Shown: positions 37,004 to 47,433, counted from the stretch's first letter. The stretch: DNA of 64,000 nt from Candidatus Celerinatantimonas neptuna (GCA_911810475.1 OU461276.1:1331501-1395500); one strand, 5' to 3'. Notes: a model not told the origin generated them from the sequence alone. Numbers and translations are program-made.

Positions 37004-39346
37004 ATGAAAACAAAAAGCAACGTCTCTTTGCTACTCATAACATTGTTAGCAACACCATTGAGCTATGCAAATTTCGGTCATTATTTAAGCATTACGAAAC
37101 CATCGGTTCCACCGGGTGTTGGTTTTACTGAATCTGTACCTGACCCAACGCTACCCAATGGTGAAATTGCCGTGGTCGACGGCGATATCCCGGTCACCAA
37201 TGATAAGCATAATACGCTAGCCTATAACCCTGAAGACAACCCGATTCTACAAATCTTAAAAGGATTCAACCAAATTTGGTTTGCCGGAAATACAACTTGG
37301 GCTAGCGATGGGTCAGCAAATCTGAAAGCTGTTGATGGAGACACAGGCATTCAGGGAGGCGCCACACATAGCACATCGGAAGCGATCACTTTTAACTTCA
37401 GTCAGGCGACCATCAGAAACCCACTCATCTGGAAAGAAAACTTTGATTATGTCACGACATTGACCCGAGAAAATCAATGCATCGCCAATCTCTTTTATCG
37501 GGAAAACGTTCATCTGCCACCAGCCTGGCAAGCCTGGTTTGCCAAGATGATAATATCCTCTCACATGGTTCAGTGTGCACCTGACGTGGATCGCACAATC
37601 GCGATTAATCAGCGTAAAGCCTATCTGGACGATCAAAGAAACAAAGCGTTTAGTATCATCTCAGGATTAGGCGGATTGGCCAGTGATTATAAAAAAGGGG
37701 CCAATGCCACATCACCTTATGCCATCGACAAAACCACCACAACCAACGTCCTTATCACCAAGGACTCAGAAACGACCTCTATTAATGTTGTTTCAGCCGA
37801 TAAACTCTATAACAAAAAACTCGTTTCCCACGGGACCGGTTATGGAACCAGTCGTTCTTCATTAAATGATGTGGTCAAATTATTAAACACAATTGCTGAT
37901 TACGGCGCATCAACCGAAGCGCCGAAGTACCACTTCCAGTCACCGCGTCCCTGGCGTGTAAGCAAAACAAACTACCGTGTCCCTAACTTTGCTAATGCGA
38001 ATGAGTTAGAAAAACGAACCTGCTACAATCTTGATGGAACAACTTCTGTCTCAAAATTTTATGAAACGCCCACCCACCCGATTGTTAAACCCATCAATGG
38101 TTTACTCTGTGCGGCACGGGCGGTTTATCAAAAAACCGAAGACAACGGAAAAACCAGTTTTAGCTCAGGCTACGATGGTTCTGGTTCATGGATCTCCAGC
38201 CGTGGTAAAGATGGTGCATTTCCAAGCGGCCATACCGCAGAAGCCTTTGACCGGGGATTAGGTTATGCCTATGCCATTCCTGAGCGCTTTGCCGAAATGG
38301 TAGCCCGGGCGGCTGACTTAGGTGAAGATCGCATTGTCGCCGGAATGCACTCTCCTCTGGATGTGATCGGTGGGCGCATCATGGCGACAGCAATTACCGC
38401 AGCCACATTAAACGATCCGAACAATGCATCTATTGCCAGCGATGCACTCACTCAGGCTCATGATTACTTTAAAGCCATCGCAAACAATGCAGGTTACGCA
38501 TCAATTTACGACTATGCTCATCGCAAAGGCGTACAAGATGATTATAAAAACCATGCTGCCTTTAAAGCGCGTTATAGAGCCTATCTCACTTATGGTTTTA
38601 CACAAAATATATTCCTGGCAGGTCAGAAACCTGTTGTGCCTAAAGGCGCTCAGGTCCTGTTAAAAACCCGTCTGCCTTATCTGAATGAGATGCAACGCCG
38701 GGCTGTTTTAGCGACAACGGAAGTTGATTCCGGTTATCCGTTACTGGACAAATCGCATGGCTGGGGACGACTCAACTTAGTGGCAGCAGCAGATGGCTAC
38801 GGCGCATTTAATGGTGATGTGAATATCTATATGGATGGCTCGAAAGCCAACATCAATCCTTTCTATGGCAAAGACATCTGGCGTAATAATATCTCCGGTG
38901 TCGGACGACTCCTGAAAGATGGTTCAGGCTCACTGACATTGACCGGTCACAATACCTACCTCGGCGGAACATTAGTCAAAAGCGGAACACTCGTCGCAGC
39001 CTCTCGACATGCCTTTGGATTCGGTGATCTTTACCAACAAAATGGGACAATTGAAGTAAATGCAGCCGGTGCATTGTATGTTCGCAATTACACCCAGGAT
39101 AATGGCATCCTGAAAATAGATATAGGCCAGGATAACCATCAGCTCACTGTGGCCAATATTGCCTACCTTGACGGCGGCTCATTACAGCTTAACTTCAACC
39201 AGTACCAACCTGACAGTGGAACCACCGTTATGCTACTTAGTGCCAGAGCAATACACGGCAAATTCAAACACGTCAGGGCTAATCAGGGATATCAGGTGCA
39301 ATTGCATTATGGTCGCCATCAAATTAGTGCGACAGTGACCCGATAA
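37004..39346 (+). CDS. Secreted PAP2-superfamily phosphatase with autotransporter-type repeat tail, no beta-barrel
   Basis: 780 residues. A signal peptide (cleaved near SYA, about residue 22) is followed by a long N-terminal region and the three PAP2/class A acid phosphatase motifs: KYHFQSPRP (K308 to P316), PSGH (His410) and RIVAGMHSPLD (His449, Asp453). Near residue 640 begins an autotransporter-associated repeat (GSLTLTGHNTYLGGTLVKSG) and beta-helix-like sequence runs to the end. The 250-300-residue outer-membrane barrel expected of a type V autotransporter is absent, and the protein ends in ISATVTR. It is probably periplasmic or exported another way. It would hydrolyse phosphomonoesters; substrate unknown. 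Confidence 0.88.
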   Translation: MKTKSNVSLLLITLLATPLSYANFGHYLSITKPSVPPGVGFTESVPDPTLPNGEIAVVDGDIPVTNDKHNTLAYNPEDNPILQILKGFNQIWFAGNTTWASDGSANLKAVDGDTGIQGGATHSTSEAITFNFSQATIRNPLIWKENFDYVTTLTRENQCIANLFYRENVHLPPAWQAWFAKMIISSHMVQCAPDVDRTIAINQRKAYLDDQRNKAFSIISGLGGLASDYKKGANATSPYAIDKTTTTNVLITKDSETTSINVVSADKLYNKKLVSHGTGYGTSRSSLNDVVKLLNTIADYGASTEAPKYHFQSPRPWRVSKTNYRVPNFANANELEKRTCYNLDGTTSVSKFYETPTHPIVKPINGLLCAARAVYQKTEDNGKTSFSSGYDGSGSWISSRGKDGAFPSGHTAEAFDRGLGYAYAIPERFAEMVARAADLGEDRIVAGMHSPLDVIGGRIMATAITAATLNDPNNASIASDALTQAHDYFKAIANNAGYASIYDYAHRKGVQDDYKNHAAFKARYRAYLTYGFTQNIFLAGQKPVVPKGAQVLLKTRLPYLNEMQRRAVLATTEVDSGYPLLDKSHGWGRLNLVAAADGYGAFNGDVNIYMDGSKANINPFYGKDIWRNNISGVGRLLKDGSGSLTLTGHNTYLGGTLVKSGTLVAASRHAFGFGDLYQQNGTIEVNAAGALYVRNYTQDNGILKIDIGQDNHQLTVANIAYLDGGSLQLNFNQYQPDSGTTVMLLSARAIHGKFKHVRANQGYQVQLHYGRHQISATVTR

Positions 39347-39366
39347 TATCGTTAGATAATTTTATT

Positions 39367-39400
39367 ATTGCGTTCGCTATGTCCAAATAGCAAACGCAAT
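39367..39400. terminator. Hairpin between convergent phosphatase and MCP genes
   Basis: 14-bp arms ATTGCGTTCGCTAT / ATAGCAAACGCAAT with one mismatch and a GTCCAA loop, 21 bases after the phosphatase stop. Only a weak T-rich tract follows. Confidence 0.6.
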
Positions 39401-39491
39401 TCTATTGCTATACGACGTTCAAAACTCACTGGATTTAAGCGCCACTCTTATATTCGAATATCGCCATCATTCAATCGGTTAACTGTATCAC

Positions 39492-41105
39492 TCAAACCAG
39501 TTTAAACCGCGCCAACATTTGATCCAGCCGATGTGTTTGCTGTCTTAAACCATCACTACTTTGAGCAATTTGAATGAGCTGGCTACTAATGGCCTGCAAA
39601 TCATGATGTGAATTACTAACCCCTTCACTCATCGAATTGACAACGCCATTCTGCTGTTCGGTTGTTGCGGCTATCTCACTATTTCGCTGATTCAAGTTAG
39701 AAACGCCAGCAAATATCGCATGGAACTGTTCCCCGGCTTGATAAATTACGTCATTACACTGATTCGCAATTTGAATACTTTTCTCACTGCCAGATACGGC
39801 ATCCGCTGCTTTTCCCTGAAGAGTGGCAATCATCGCAACAATATCATCAGTCGCCTGTTTAGTCCGCGATGCTAACTTACGAACTTCATCAGCAACCACA
39901 GCAAACCCTCGGCCACTTTCACCAGCCCGGGCCGCTTCAATCGCTGCATTTAATGCCAGTAAATTGGTTTGCTCGGAGATCTGATGAATACTATCTACAA
40001 TCGATTGAATTTCATCCACCCCATGACTGACCTCCTGAACAGAATCACTACTTTGAGACAACTGAACATCAAGCTGCTTTATCTGAGCAATACTGCTATC
40101 GATTTGGCTTTGTCCTTCTTCACTGCTTTGCTGGGTTTGCCCGGCCTGCTCAGACGTTTCCCGGGTGTTCTGACTCACTTCCTGAACACTGGCAACCATC
40201 TCTTCCATTGCACTGGCAAGCTGGTCCATCTCAGCAAGTTGGTGCTCAACTCTGGAAGTCGTTTCAGAAAGACGATCATCAATCTGTGTTGATTCGCTTG
40301 TCACGCGTTCACTTAACTGTACCTGCTGTTTCATCAGATCATTCAATTTGTTCTGACAGTGATCTAAAAAGCCAGATAATACGGCAAATTCATCACCACC
40401 ATCCAATCTGGCCGATTGTTGAAAATCACCTTTGGCAAGGCGTTCAATACCACTGTGTAAGCCACTAATCCGACGTCGGATATGCCGCGAGATGCCAATG
40501 ATGCCAGCCACAATCAGACAACAAAACACTCCGATTAAAATAAAGATTTCAATATTTAATTCTTGAATCAACTGCGAAGAAGCATCTAAAAATGACCCAC
40601 CAACCAAAACGGGCTGATGAATACCCAATGGATACAAATACGCCACTTTACGGGCAATGACGTGATCACTGGCCCGCTCATATTGATATTCCACAATTTG
40701 GGGTTTCCCACTCTGACTTGCATACGCAATCACTTCTGACAAGGTTTTACCGCCTCGTAATAACTTAATATCTGAAACAATATGCCCTTCTCTGGACTTA
40801 TTAGGAGGATAAATCAAAAGCTTCTTTCCATGGCTACCCACCAAAAAAAAGTATCCCTGATCGTCACTTCCCCAGCGGGCTGAATAAAGAAAAGACTTTA
40901 AATCTGCGAAGTTTCCTGACATTGTTTTAGCGACACGGCCAATGACACTGACCTGACGCGCTAAATTATTTTCCTGAAAAGAAACAATCCGATTATTGAT
41001 CGTATACGTTCCCACTAAACCAGCAATAAAAAGAAGTAAAATCAGTGTTCCACTTTGCAATGAAAGAAGTGTCGTCAAACGAAGACGCTGGTACAACAAA
41101 GTCAT
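39492..41105 (-). CDS. Methyl-accepting chemotaxis protein with periplasmic Cache-type sensor
   Basis: 537 residues. TM1 lies near 15-35. A periplasmic sCache_2-like domain occupies about 60-165 ([24 protein letters not shown] is typical), TM2 about 175-200, a HAMP linker to about 250, then a coiled coil with the conserved tip [20 protein letters not shown]. It relays ligand binding to CheA/CheW. I start at the ATG at 41105, which has AAGGA seven bases upstream; the frame is open 31 codons further but without a ribosome site. The C-terminus has no CheR/CheB tether pentapeptide. A FliA-like promoter is visible upstream. Confidence 0.92.
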   Translation of the reverse strand: MTLLYQRLRLTTLLSLQSGTLILLLFIAGLVGTYTINNRIVSFQENNLARQVSVIGRVAKTMSGNFADLKSFLYSARWGSDDQGYFFLVGSHGKKLLIYPPNKSREGHIVSDIKLLRGGKTLSEVIAYASQSGKPQIVEYQYERASDHVIARKVAYLYPLGIHQPVLVGGSFLDASSQLIQELNIEIFILIGVFCCLIVAGIIGISRHIRRRISGLHSGIERLAKGDFQQSARLDGGDEFAVLSGFLDHCQNKLNDLMKQQVQLSERVTSESTQIDDRLSETTSRVEHQLAEMDQLASAMEEMVASVQEVSQNTRETSEQAGQTQQSSEEGQSQIDSSIAQIKQLDVQLSQSSDSVQEVSHGVDEIQSIVDSIHQISEQTNLLALNAAIEAARAGESGRGFAVVADEVRKLASRTKQATDDIVAMIATLQGKAADAVSGSEKSIQIANQCNDVIYQAGEQFHAIFAGVSNLNQRNSEIAATTEQQNGVVNSMSEGVSNSHHDLQAISSQLIQIAQSSDGLRQQTHRLDQMLARFKLV

Positions 41106-41186
41106 ATGTATATCCTTACCCCATAAAATCAAACTGGTTGCCATCGCCTCTGATGATGTGATCGCACACATTAACCCCTCTAAAAA

Positions 41187-41213
41187 ATAACGGCTCAATC
41201 AAAAATATTTCTA
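41187..41213 (-). promoter_or_regulatory. Possible FliA (sigma-28) promoter of the MCP gene
   Basis: Minus strand TAGAAATA (41206-41213), exactly 11 bases, then GCCGTTAT (41187-41194). Against TAAAGTTT-N11-GCCGATAA the -10 matches 6 of 8 and the -35 about 4 of 8. Flagellar-class control of MCP genes is common. Confidence 0.4.
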
Positions 41214-41732
41214 TATGTTTCTGTTTTTAAACAAAATCAACAAGTAATGATGGCAATTAAAAATTTCTAATCCTAAGCTGCAATAGAAACCTATAAAGGT
41301 CAATTCCTAATCGCTTATAAATTGATATTAACAATGAAAGTTCCTATTGCGAAACAACACTAAACGGCTATTTAGCCTATTTTTCAAAGAGTAATTAATT
41401 ACATATTCATATTGAATAGAACAAAAATGGTATAAAAAACAATCAATTATCGAATATAATTCTACAGAATACTCAAATATCTCCATGAGATCCCCAATTA
41501 AAAATAACCAAAATTTTTATATTCGTTCAATTTTGTCAGAACAATTTTCAAAGGAATAGCCCGAAACGGACTTCAAAGCAGCGTGATGAGGGAAACAGCA
41601 GTTAGAGGTAGAATTTACAGGCCATTATTCATAAAACATATAACACTTCAGGAGTAAGAAATAAAAAGTAGGCATCGACCTTGCAAAGCATATAAAAAAA
41701 CAATGACTTTTTATATTTAAGGTTCGCAACTT
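41214..41732. other. AT-rich intergenic region between MCP and hypothetical gene
   Basis: About 520 bases with no supported gene or RNA. It should contain the promoter of the 41733 gene; no confident hexamers were found. Confidence 0.5.
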
Positions 41733-42176
41733 ATGCAGATCCAAGCCTATCAACAGCATCAAGCATCGTCGTTAGAACACAACACAAAATCATCAAATAG
41801 CCAAGCCACAGAGCACAGCTCCCCGGAGAGTATTAAAACCCAGTTGCAACACAAACAAGCCAGTCAGATAGGGCCGCTTCTGGCACGACTTCGTGACAAC
41901 AAATCGGTCCAGCACTATGTCAAAAGTATGCTGGCAGCCATTGACAGTGGCAACTTTAATACGCAGAAATTCGCCCATAAAGCACCACCAGCTATGCAAC
42001 AAGCGGCTCACCGACTGGGCATTAACCTACCTGAACAATTGGCAATATTCGGCAAGCAATTGCAAAAGGCCGGTCAACCATTGCCGCATTTTCAAACTAA
42101 AATCAGCCATTTCGGCCAACCGCATCAAACAACGACACTGCTCCATCACCTGACCAATGTGAATGAAACAGCCTAA
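41733..42176 (+). CDS. Hypothetical protein, 147 residues, Gln/His-rich
   Basis: I do not recognise this family. The first 45 residues are polar and Gln/Ser-rich, probably disordered. Residues 46-120 look helical (IGPLLARLRDNKSVQHYVKS). There is no signal peptide, membrane segment or cysteine. AAGG lies about 11 bases before the ATG. The coding impression is moderate: no longer ORF competes on either strand, and the gene fills the space between the MCP and puuC. Confidence 0.5.
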   Translation: MQIQAYQQHQASSLEHNTKSSNSQATEHSSPESIKTQLQHKQASQIGPLLARLRDNKSVQHYVKSMLAAIDSGNFNTQKFAHKAPPAMQQAAHRLGINLPEQLAIFGKQLQKAGQPLPHFQTKISHFGQPHQTTTLLHHLTNVNETA

Positions 42177-42275
42177 AGACGGTTAAGCTGGAGGGGTTAA
42201 ATTTTAAACGTGTTTTGCCTCGGATATGGTCGATACGCCGTATCCTGACAAAACATAAGATACTTTTAAAACTGT

Positions 42276-43766
42276 TTAGAGTTGGATCCAGGTCGATTTC
42301 AGTTCTGTGTACTTTGCCAGAGCATGCAAAGATTTATCCCGGCCATTCCCCGATTGCTTATATCCACCAAACGGCATCGTCATATCGCCACCATCCCAGT
42401 TGTTCACAAATACAGTTCCAGCCCTCAACTGCCTTGAAACCCGCACAGCACGACTGATATCCCGACTCCAGAGCCCTGCTGCTAACCCATAATCACTATC
42501 GTTAGCCATTTCAACAGCCTGTTTTTCACTCTCAAAACGCTGGACACAAAGCACCGGACCAAAAATCTCTTCACGGCAAATCCGCATCGATTGTGTCACT
42601 CCGGTGAAAATGGTTGGCTCAATGAAATAACCACCACTGACAGGTTCAACGGCATGGCCCCCACACAATAGCGTAGCCCCTTCTTCAAGACCCAGATGAA
42701 TATAATCCAACACCCTTTGCCACTGCACTTTATCAACAATCGCCCCCATCGCTGTTTCCATTTTCAATGGATGACCAGGTTGGTAATTTTTAGCTTGTTC
42801 TAAGAGGCGTTCAACAAAAGAGTCATAGATACTACTTTGAACCAGTAATCTTGAACCGGCAGTACACACTTCCCCCTGATTATAGAAAATCGCACTGGCA
42901 GCAGCTTCAACCGCAGCCCCCTGATCGCCATCATCAAAGATGATATGCGCACTTTTCCCACCACATTCCATAAATGTTCGCTTCAGGTTTGATTGTGCAG
43001 CCATTTCCATTAACTTTTTACCAATGCCTGTAGACCCTGTAAACGTTATACAATCAATATCCGGATGAACACCCAACGCCTGACCAACTTCATGACCAAA
43101 CCCGGGTAACACTTGCAACACGCCATCAGGTAATCCGGCTTCCCGGGCCAAATGGCCTAAAAGAATAGCGGTCAAAGGCGATTTTTCTGAAGGTTTTAAT
43201 ATGACACTGTTGCCAGTAGCTAATGCGGGTCCTAACTTCCAGGCCGCCATCACCGTTGGAAAGTTCCATGGAACAATTGCCGCAACAACCCCAAGTGGTT
43301 CATGACTGATTAAAGCAAGTGCATCATCACCCACCGGAGCCTGTTCATCGTACATTTTATCAATGGATTCCGCATTCCATGCAATACAGCGGGCCGTAGC
43401 CGGGCCATCGTAACCTAAAGCCTGCTGAATTGGTTTTCCCATATCCAATGACTCTAATAATGCAATCTGCTGTTGATTTTCTTCCAATAATGCCGCATAA
43501 CGCAGTAATATCTGCTTACGTTCAGAAGGCGACAGTCCACACCAACGACGATCCTCAAAAGCCTGACGGGCAAAGCGGACCGCTTCATCAACATCATGAG
43601 CACCACAACGGGCAACTTGTGCTAAAACTTTCCCTGTCGCAGGATTAATCACGTCAAATGTCTGTCCATCATAGGCATCACAATCATGGCCACCAATCAA
43701 AGCTTTCGTCGATAGAGTCAATTCACTCGCTCGTTGCTGCCAATCAATCAGGCCTTTTCCGCTCAT
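42276..43766 (-). CDS. puuC: Gamma-glutamyl-gamma-aminobutyraldehyde dehydrogenase (PuuC/PauC-like)
   Basis: 496 residues, NAD(P)-dependent aldehyde dehydrogenase, the same length as E. coli PuuC. Motifs: VPWNFPTVMAAWKLGPALA, FTGSTGIGK, the catalytic Glu in MECGGKSA and the catalytic Cys in NQGEVCTAGSR. It oxidises gamma-glutamyl-aminoaldehydes made by PuuB to gamma-glutamyl-GABA (or the beta-alanine analogue). GGAGG lies just upstream of the ATG. A PuuR-like regulator is upstream on the same strand, 123 bases away. Confidence 0.9.
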   Translation of the reverse strand: MSGKGLIDWQQRASELTLSTKALIGGHDCDAYDGQTFDVINPATGKVLAQVARCGAHDVDEAVRFARQAFEDRRWCGLSPSERKQILLRYAALLEENQQQIALLESLDMGKPIQQALGYDGPATARCIAWNAESIDKMYDEQAPVGDDALALISHEPLGVVAAIVPWNFPTVMAAWKLGPALATGNSVILKPSEKSPLTAILLGHLAREAGLPDGVLQVLPGFGHEVGQALGVHPDIDCITFTGSTGIGKKLMEMAAQSNLKRTFMECGGKSAHIIFDDGDQGAAVEAAASAIFYNQGEVCTAGSRLLVQSSIYDSFVERLLEQAKNYQPGHPLKMETAMGAIVDKVQWQRVLDYIHLGLEEGATLLCGGHAVEPVSGGYFIEPTIFTGVTQSMRICREEIFGPVLCVQRFESEKQAVEMANDSDYGLAAGLWSRDISRAVRVSRQLRAGTVFVNNWDGGDMTMPFGGYKQSGNGRDKSLHALAKYTELKSTWIQL

Positions 43767-43889
43767 AAAACCTCCAGCAAAGGGTTAAAAAAAAGAACAC
43801 TTGTTTACATAAAATTAAACAAAGCTAGCATATCCCATCGCTTTTTGGCTACCTTTTAGCCACATTTATCTTTATGACCCAGAACGACA

Positions 43890-44441
43890 CTAAAAACTAG
43901 GCGGTGTATTAGCACTCACAACCTCACAATCCTGATCTCCGATATTGCGGAACCGATGGGACCGATGACTATCAAAATAGTAACTATCTCCCTGACTAAG
44001 CAATACAACTTCATCATCAACGGTCAATTCTAAAATCCCCCGGACAACAACCCCACATTCTTCACCTTTGTGGCTAAGCATTTCGGCACCACTATCTGCT
44101 CCCGGATGAAGCACTTCATGTAACATGCAAATCGCCCTGTTTTCACGGAAATGCCCAATTAATTGATAACTGATTTCACCCCGTCCAATATCCGGATGTT
44201 GACCTTGACGGCAATAAAAACTAGATTGCTGATCACTGGGTTCAGCAAAAAAATCAGCCAGTGACATGGGTAACTCCCCCAGCAATTTTTTCAGTGAAGC
44301 CACAGATGGACTGACCTGATTTTTCTCAACCTGAGAAATAAAACCGTTCGTGACACCCGATCGTCTGGCCAGTTCTCGCTGTGAAAACCCGGCCTCTTTA
44401 CGCAAGCGCTTTAAGCGCACACCAATATTCATCTCAACCAT
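43890..44441 (-). CDS. puuR: XRE-cupin regulator (PuuR-like), copy 2
   Basis: 183 residues. XRE helix-turn-helix (KEAGFSQRELARRSGVTNGFISQVEKN) plus a C-terminal cupin (GEECGVVVRGILELTV, HRFRNIGDQDCEV). It is about half identical by eye to the regulator at 30483. It lies divergent from the bauA-like gene and upstream of puuC, well placed to regulate both from the 132-base divergent region. A second ATG three codons in is an alternative start. Confidence 0.88.
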   Translation of the reverse strand: MVEMNIGVRLKRLRKEAGFSQRELARRSGVTNGFISQVEKNQVSPSVASLKKLLGELPMSLADFFAEPSDQQSSFYCRQGQHPDIGRGEISYQLIGHFRENRAICMLHEVLHPGADSGAEMLSHKGEECGVVVRGILELTVDDEVVLLSQGDSYYFDSHRSHRFRNIGDQDCEVVSANTPPSF

Positions 44442-44573
44442 AACGTTCTACGCTCTTTACTCTCAAAAATATCTGCCCCCATTTAAAGAGCAGATTAAAA
44501 AATCATCATTGCCAGACACAATGTTAAGTATTATGTTATATGTGTTTATTATTTTAATTGCGTGGGGATAGTC

Positions 44574-45932
44574 GTGCAAGCAATAGTCAAACGATCAAAT
44601 AGCCAGTCAGTGCACAATCGTTCTTTAGACTCATTTTGGATGCCTTTTACAGCAAACCAACAATTCAAACAAAACCCCAAGCTATTGGTTTCTGCCAACG
44701 GCATGTTTTATCAAAGTGATGACGGGCGAACTATTTTAGATGGAACCGCAGGACTATGGTGTTGCAACGCCGGGCACAACAGAGAACAGATCACTCAGGC
44801 CGTGAGCGCTCAGCTCAGGCAACTCGATTATGGCCCCTGTTTTCAGTTGGGCCATCCGATTGCTTTTGAATTAGCCGAGCGCCTTTGCGATCTGGCACCA
44901 GATCCGCTCAATCATGTTTTCTTCACCAATTCGGGATCAGAATCGGTTGATACCTCCCTTAAAATCGCCCTAGCTTATCAGCGAGCAATCGGTCAAGGAA
45001 CCCGCACTCGCCTGATTGGGCGAGAACGTGGATATCACGGGGTCGGCTTTGGAGGCATCGCGGTTGGGGGAATCGGCTCAAATCGCCGATCTTTTGCAAC
45101 CATCGTAACCGGCACAGACCACCTCCCAGCTATTTTTGATCTGGAACACAACGCGTTTAGTACCGGAATCCCCGAATATGACCCGGGTTGGGCTGATTCA
45201 CTCGAATCGCTGGTTGCGCTTCATGGTGCAGAAAACATAGCCGCAGTCATCGTCGAACCCATTGCAGGCTCAACAGGAGTTCTGATCCCGCCACATGGAT
45301 ACCTCAAAAAACTGCGGGATATCTGTACCCGTTACAGTATTTTGCTGATCTTTGATGAAGTCATTACCGGATATGGACGCACAGGTCATTGTTTTGCCAG
45401 TGAACAGTTTGATGTTACTCCCGATATCATAACCACAGCCAAAGGATTAACGAACGGAACAATTCCGATGGGAGCCGTTTTTGTTCAGGATTTTATCTAT
45501 GATGCATTAATCAACGAAGCATCACAGGGAATTGAATTGTTCCATGGTTATACCTATTCGGGGCATCCCGTTGCAGCCGCTGCGGCCCTTGCGACTCTCG
45601 ATATCTATCATCAGGAACAACTATTTGAGCGCTCGCAAATGCTAGCCCCTTTCTGGCAGCAGGTTGTTCACCAATTAAAAGGACTTCCTCATGTTATTGA
45701 TATTCGAAATTACGGCCTGATCGCCGGTATCGAACTGGCTTCGATCCCAAATGCCATAGGAAGCAGAGCCTTTCAGGTATTTGAAGAATGCTTTAACCGG
45801 GGGCTTTTAATCCGGGTGACGGGTGATATCATCGCATTATCACCCCCTTTAATCATTGAAAAGGTTCAAATTGAACAACTGATCGATGGATTAGCTGATG
45901 TACTAAAAACGATCACTTATAAGGAGTCATGA
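44574..45932 (+). CDS. bauA: Omega-amino acid--pyruvate aminotransferase (BauA-like)
   Basis: 452 residues, class III PLP aminotransferase. DSFWMPFTANQQF near the N-terminus is the hallmark of beta-alanine:pyruvate aminotransferases. FFTNSGSESVDT, IFDEVITGYGRTG and the PLP lysine in TTAKGLTNG follow. It would convert beta-alanine plus pyruvate to malonate semialdehyde plus alanine; beta-alanine arises from the diaminopropane part of spermidine. I start at GTG 44574, with GGGGA five bases upstream. The stop overlaps the next gene's start. Confidence 0.88.
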   Translation: MQAIVKRSNSQSVHNRSLDSFWMPFTANQQFKQNPKLLVSANGMFYQSDDGRTILDGTAGLWCCNAGHNREQITQAVSAQLRQLDYGPCFQLGHPIAFELAERLCDLAPDPLNHVFFTNSGSESVDTSLKIALAYQRAIGQGTRTRLIGRERGYHGVGFGGIAVGGIGSNRRSFATIVTGTDHLPAIFDLEHNAFSTGIPEYDPGWADSLESLVALHGAENIAAVIVEPIAGSTGVLIPPHGYLKKLRDICTRYSILLIFDEVITGYGRTGHCFASEQFDVTPDIITTAKGLTNGTIPMGAVFVQDFIYDALINEASQGIELFHGYTYSGHPVAAAAALATLDIYHQEQLFERSQMLAPFWQQVVHQLKGLPHVIDIRNYGLIAGIELASIPNAIGSRAFQVFEECFNRGLLIRVTGDIIALSPPLIIEKVQIEQLIDGLADVLKTITYKES

Positions 45933-47425
45933 TGACCAGGCAGGTTCCTAATTTTGTCAATGGCGAACACCACTTCAGCCAGAGTAGTCGCATTGCTGAC
46001 ATTCATAACCCGGCGACAGGCGACATCATTGCACAAGTTGCCTTATCCAGCGCTTCAGAAATCAATCACATTGTCAGTCACAGTCTTAAAGCTCAATTAT
46101 CCTGGCGTGAACAATCACCTTTAAAACGAGCCCGGGTGATGTTTAAATTCAAAGAATTACTTGAGCACAATACTAAAGAATTAGCCACGCTCATTAGTCA
46201 GGAACATGGCAAAACCCATAGTGATGCAAAAGGGGAGTTAACCCGCGGAATTGAAGTAGTTGAATTTGCCTGTGGAATCCCCCACCTGCTTAAAGGTGAA
46301 TTTTCATCCCATGTTGGTACCGGCGTTGATAGCTTTTCAATGATGCAGCCACTAGGGGTTTGTGTCGGAATCACACCATTTAATTTTCCGGCCATGGTTC
46401 CTTTATGGATGTACCCAATTGCTCTTTGTTGCGGTAACAGTTTTATTCTCAAACCTTCTGAGAAAGCGCCTTCGGCCAGTATAAAAATGGCTGAGCTACT
46501 TCAACAGGCCGGATTACCTGATGGTGTTTTTCAGGTGGTCCATGGTGACAAAGAAATCGTAGATGCCTTGTTAAGTCACCCTGATATTGCAGCAGTTAGT
46601 TTTGTCGGCTCTACCCCGGTTGCAAAAACTATTTACCAAAAAGGCTGTGCCGAAGGAAAACGCGTTCAGGCCTTAGGGGGGGCTAAAAACCATTTGCTGG
46701 TCATGCCGGATGCCGATCTCCAACGGGTTGGCAATGCCTTAATGGCCGCAGCATATGGCGCCACTGGTGAACGTTGCATGGCTATATCGGTTGCCGTTGT
46801 TGTTGGTGATAAGACAGCCGATGCCCTTATCGAACATTTAGCGCCCCGTGTAGAATCGCTCAAAGTCGGCCCGGGACTTGCCCAACCAGAGAATGACATG
46901 GGACCGCTTATCAGCGAAGCACATCTGCTCAAAGTTCGTGGGTATATTGAGCAAGGTGCAAAAGAGGGGGCTGAACTGGTCGTGGATGGACGCGAGTTAG
47001 AAAGCGAAACAGGCTATTTTCTGGGTGGGACCCTCTTTGACCACGTCACACCCAATATGCGAATTTATCGCGAAGAAATATTCGGACCAGTTCTGGCTGT
47101 CGTACGGGTCGAAAGCTATGAACAGGGGCTTGCATTAATCAATGGTCACGAATTTGCCAACGGCACCGCCATATTTACTCAAAATGGTCACTGGGCCCAC
47201 CATTTCTATCAGCATGTTGAAGTTGGGATGGTCGGAATAAATGTTCCTATTCCCGTACCGATGGCATTCCATAGTTTTGGAGGATGGAAGCGTTCTATAT
47301 TTGGACCTCTCAATATGCATGGTCCGGATGGAGTCCGGTTTTACACCCGAATGAAAACCGTCACCAGTAGTTGGCCACAAGATCTCAACCTGGATACACA
47401 ATATAGTATGCCAACCATGGAGTAA
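45932..47425 (+). CDS. mmsA: CoA-acylating (methyl)malonate-semialdehyde dehydrogenase (MmsA/BauC)
   Basis: 497 residues of the aldehyde dehydrogenase superfamily. The MmsA subfamily signatures are clear: ITPFNFPAMVPLWMYPIA, ALGGAKNHLLVMPDAD (no catalytic Glu, as in CoA-dependent members) and the catalytic Cys in GERCMAIS. It converts malonate semialdehyde to acetyl-CoA with CoA and NAD+, completing beta-alanine breakdown started by the BauA-like enzyme. Tandem ATGs occur at 45929 and 45932; the second has better spacing from AAGGAG. Translationally coupled to bauA. Confidence 0.9.
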   Translation: MTRQVPNFVNGEHHFSQSSRIADIHNPATGDIIAQVALSSASEINHIVSHSLKAQLSWREQSPLKRARVMFKFKELLEHNTKELATLISQEHGKTHSDAKGELTRGIEVVEFACGIPHLLKGEFSSHVGTGVDSFSMMQPLGVCVGITPFNFPAMVPLWMYPIALCCGNSFILKPSEKAPSASIKMAELLQQAGLPDGVFQVVHGDKEIVDALLSHPDIAAVSFVGSTPVAKTIYQKGCAEGKRVQALGGAKNHLLVMPDADLQRVGNALMAAAYGATGERCMAISVAVVVGDKTADALIEHLAPRVESLKVGPGLAQPENDMGPLISEAHLLKVRGYIEQGAKEGAELVVDGRELESETGYFLGGTLFDHVTPNMRIYREEIFGPVLAVVRVESYEQGLALINGHEFANGTAIFTQNGHWAHHFYQHVEVGMVGINVPIPVPMAFHSFGGWKRSIFGPLNMHGPDGVRFYTRMKTVTSSWPQDLNLDTQYSMPTME

Positions 47426-47433
47426 CATTGAGT

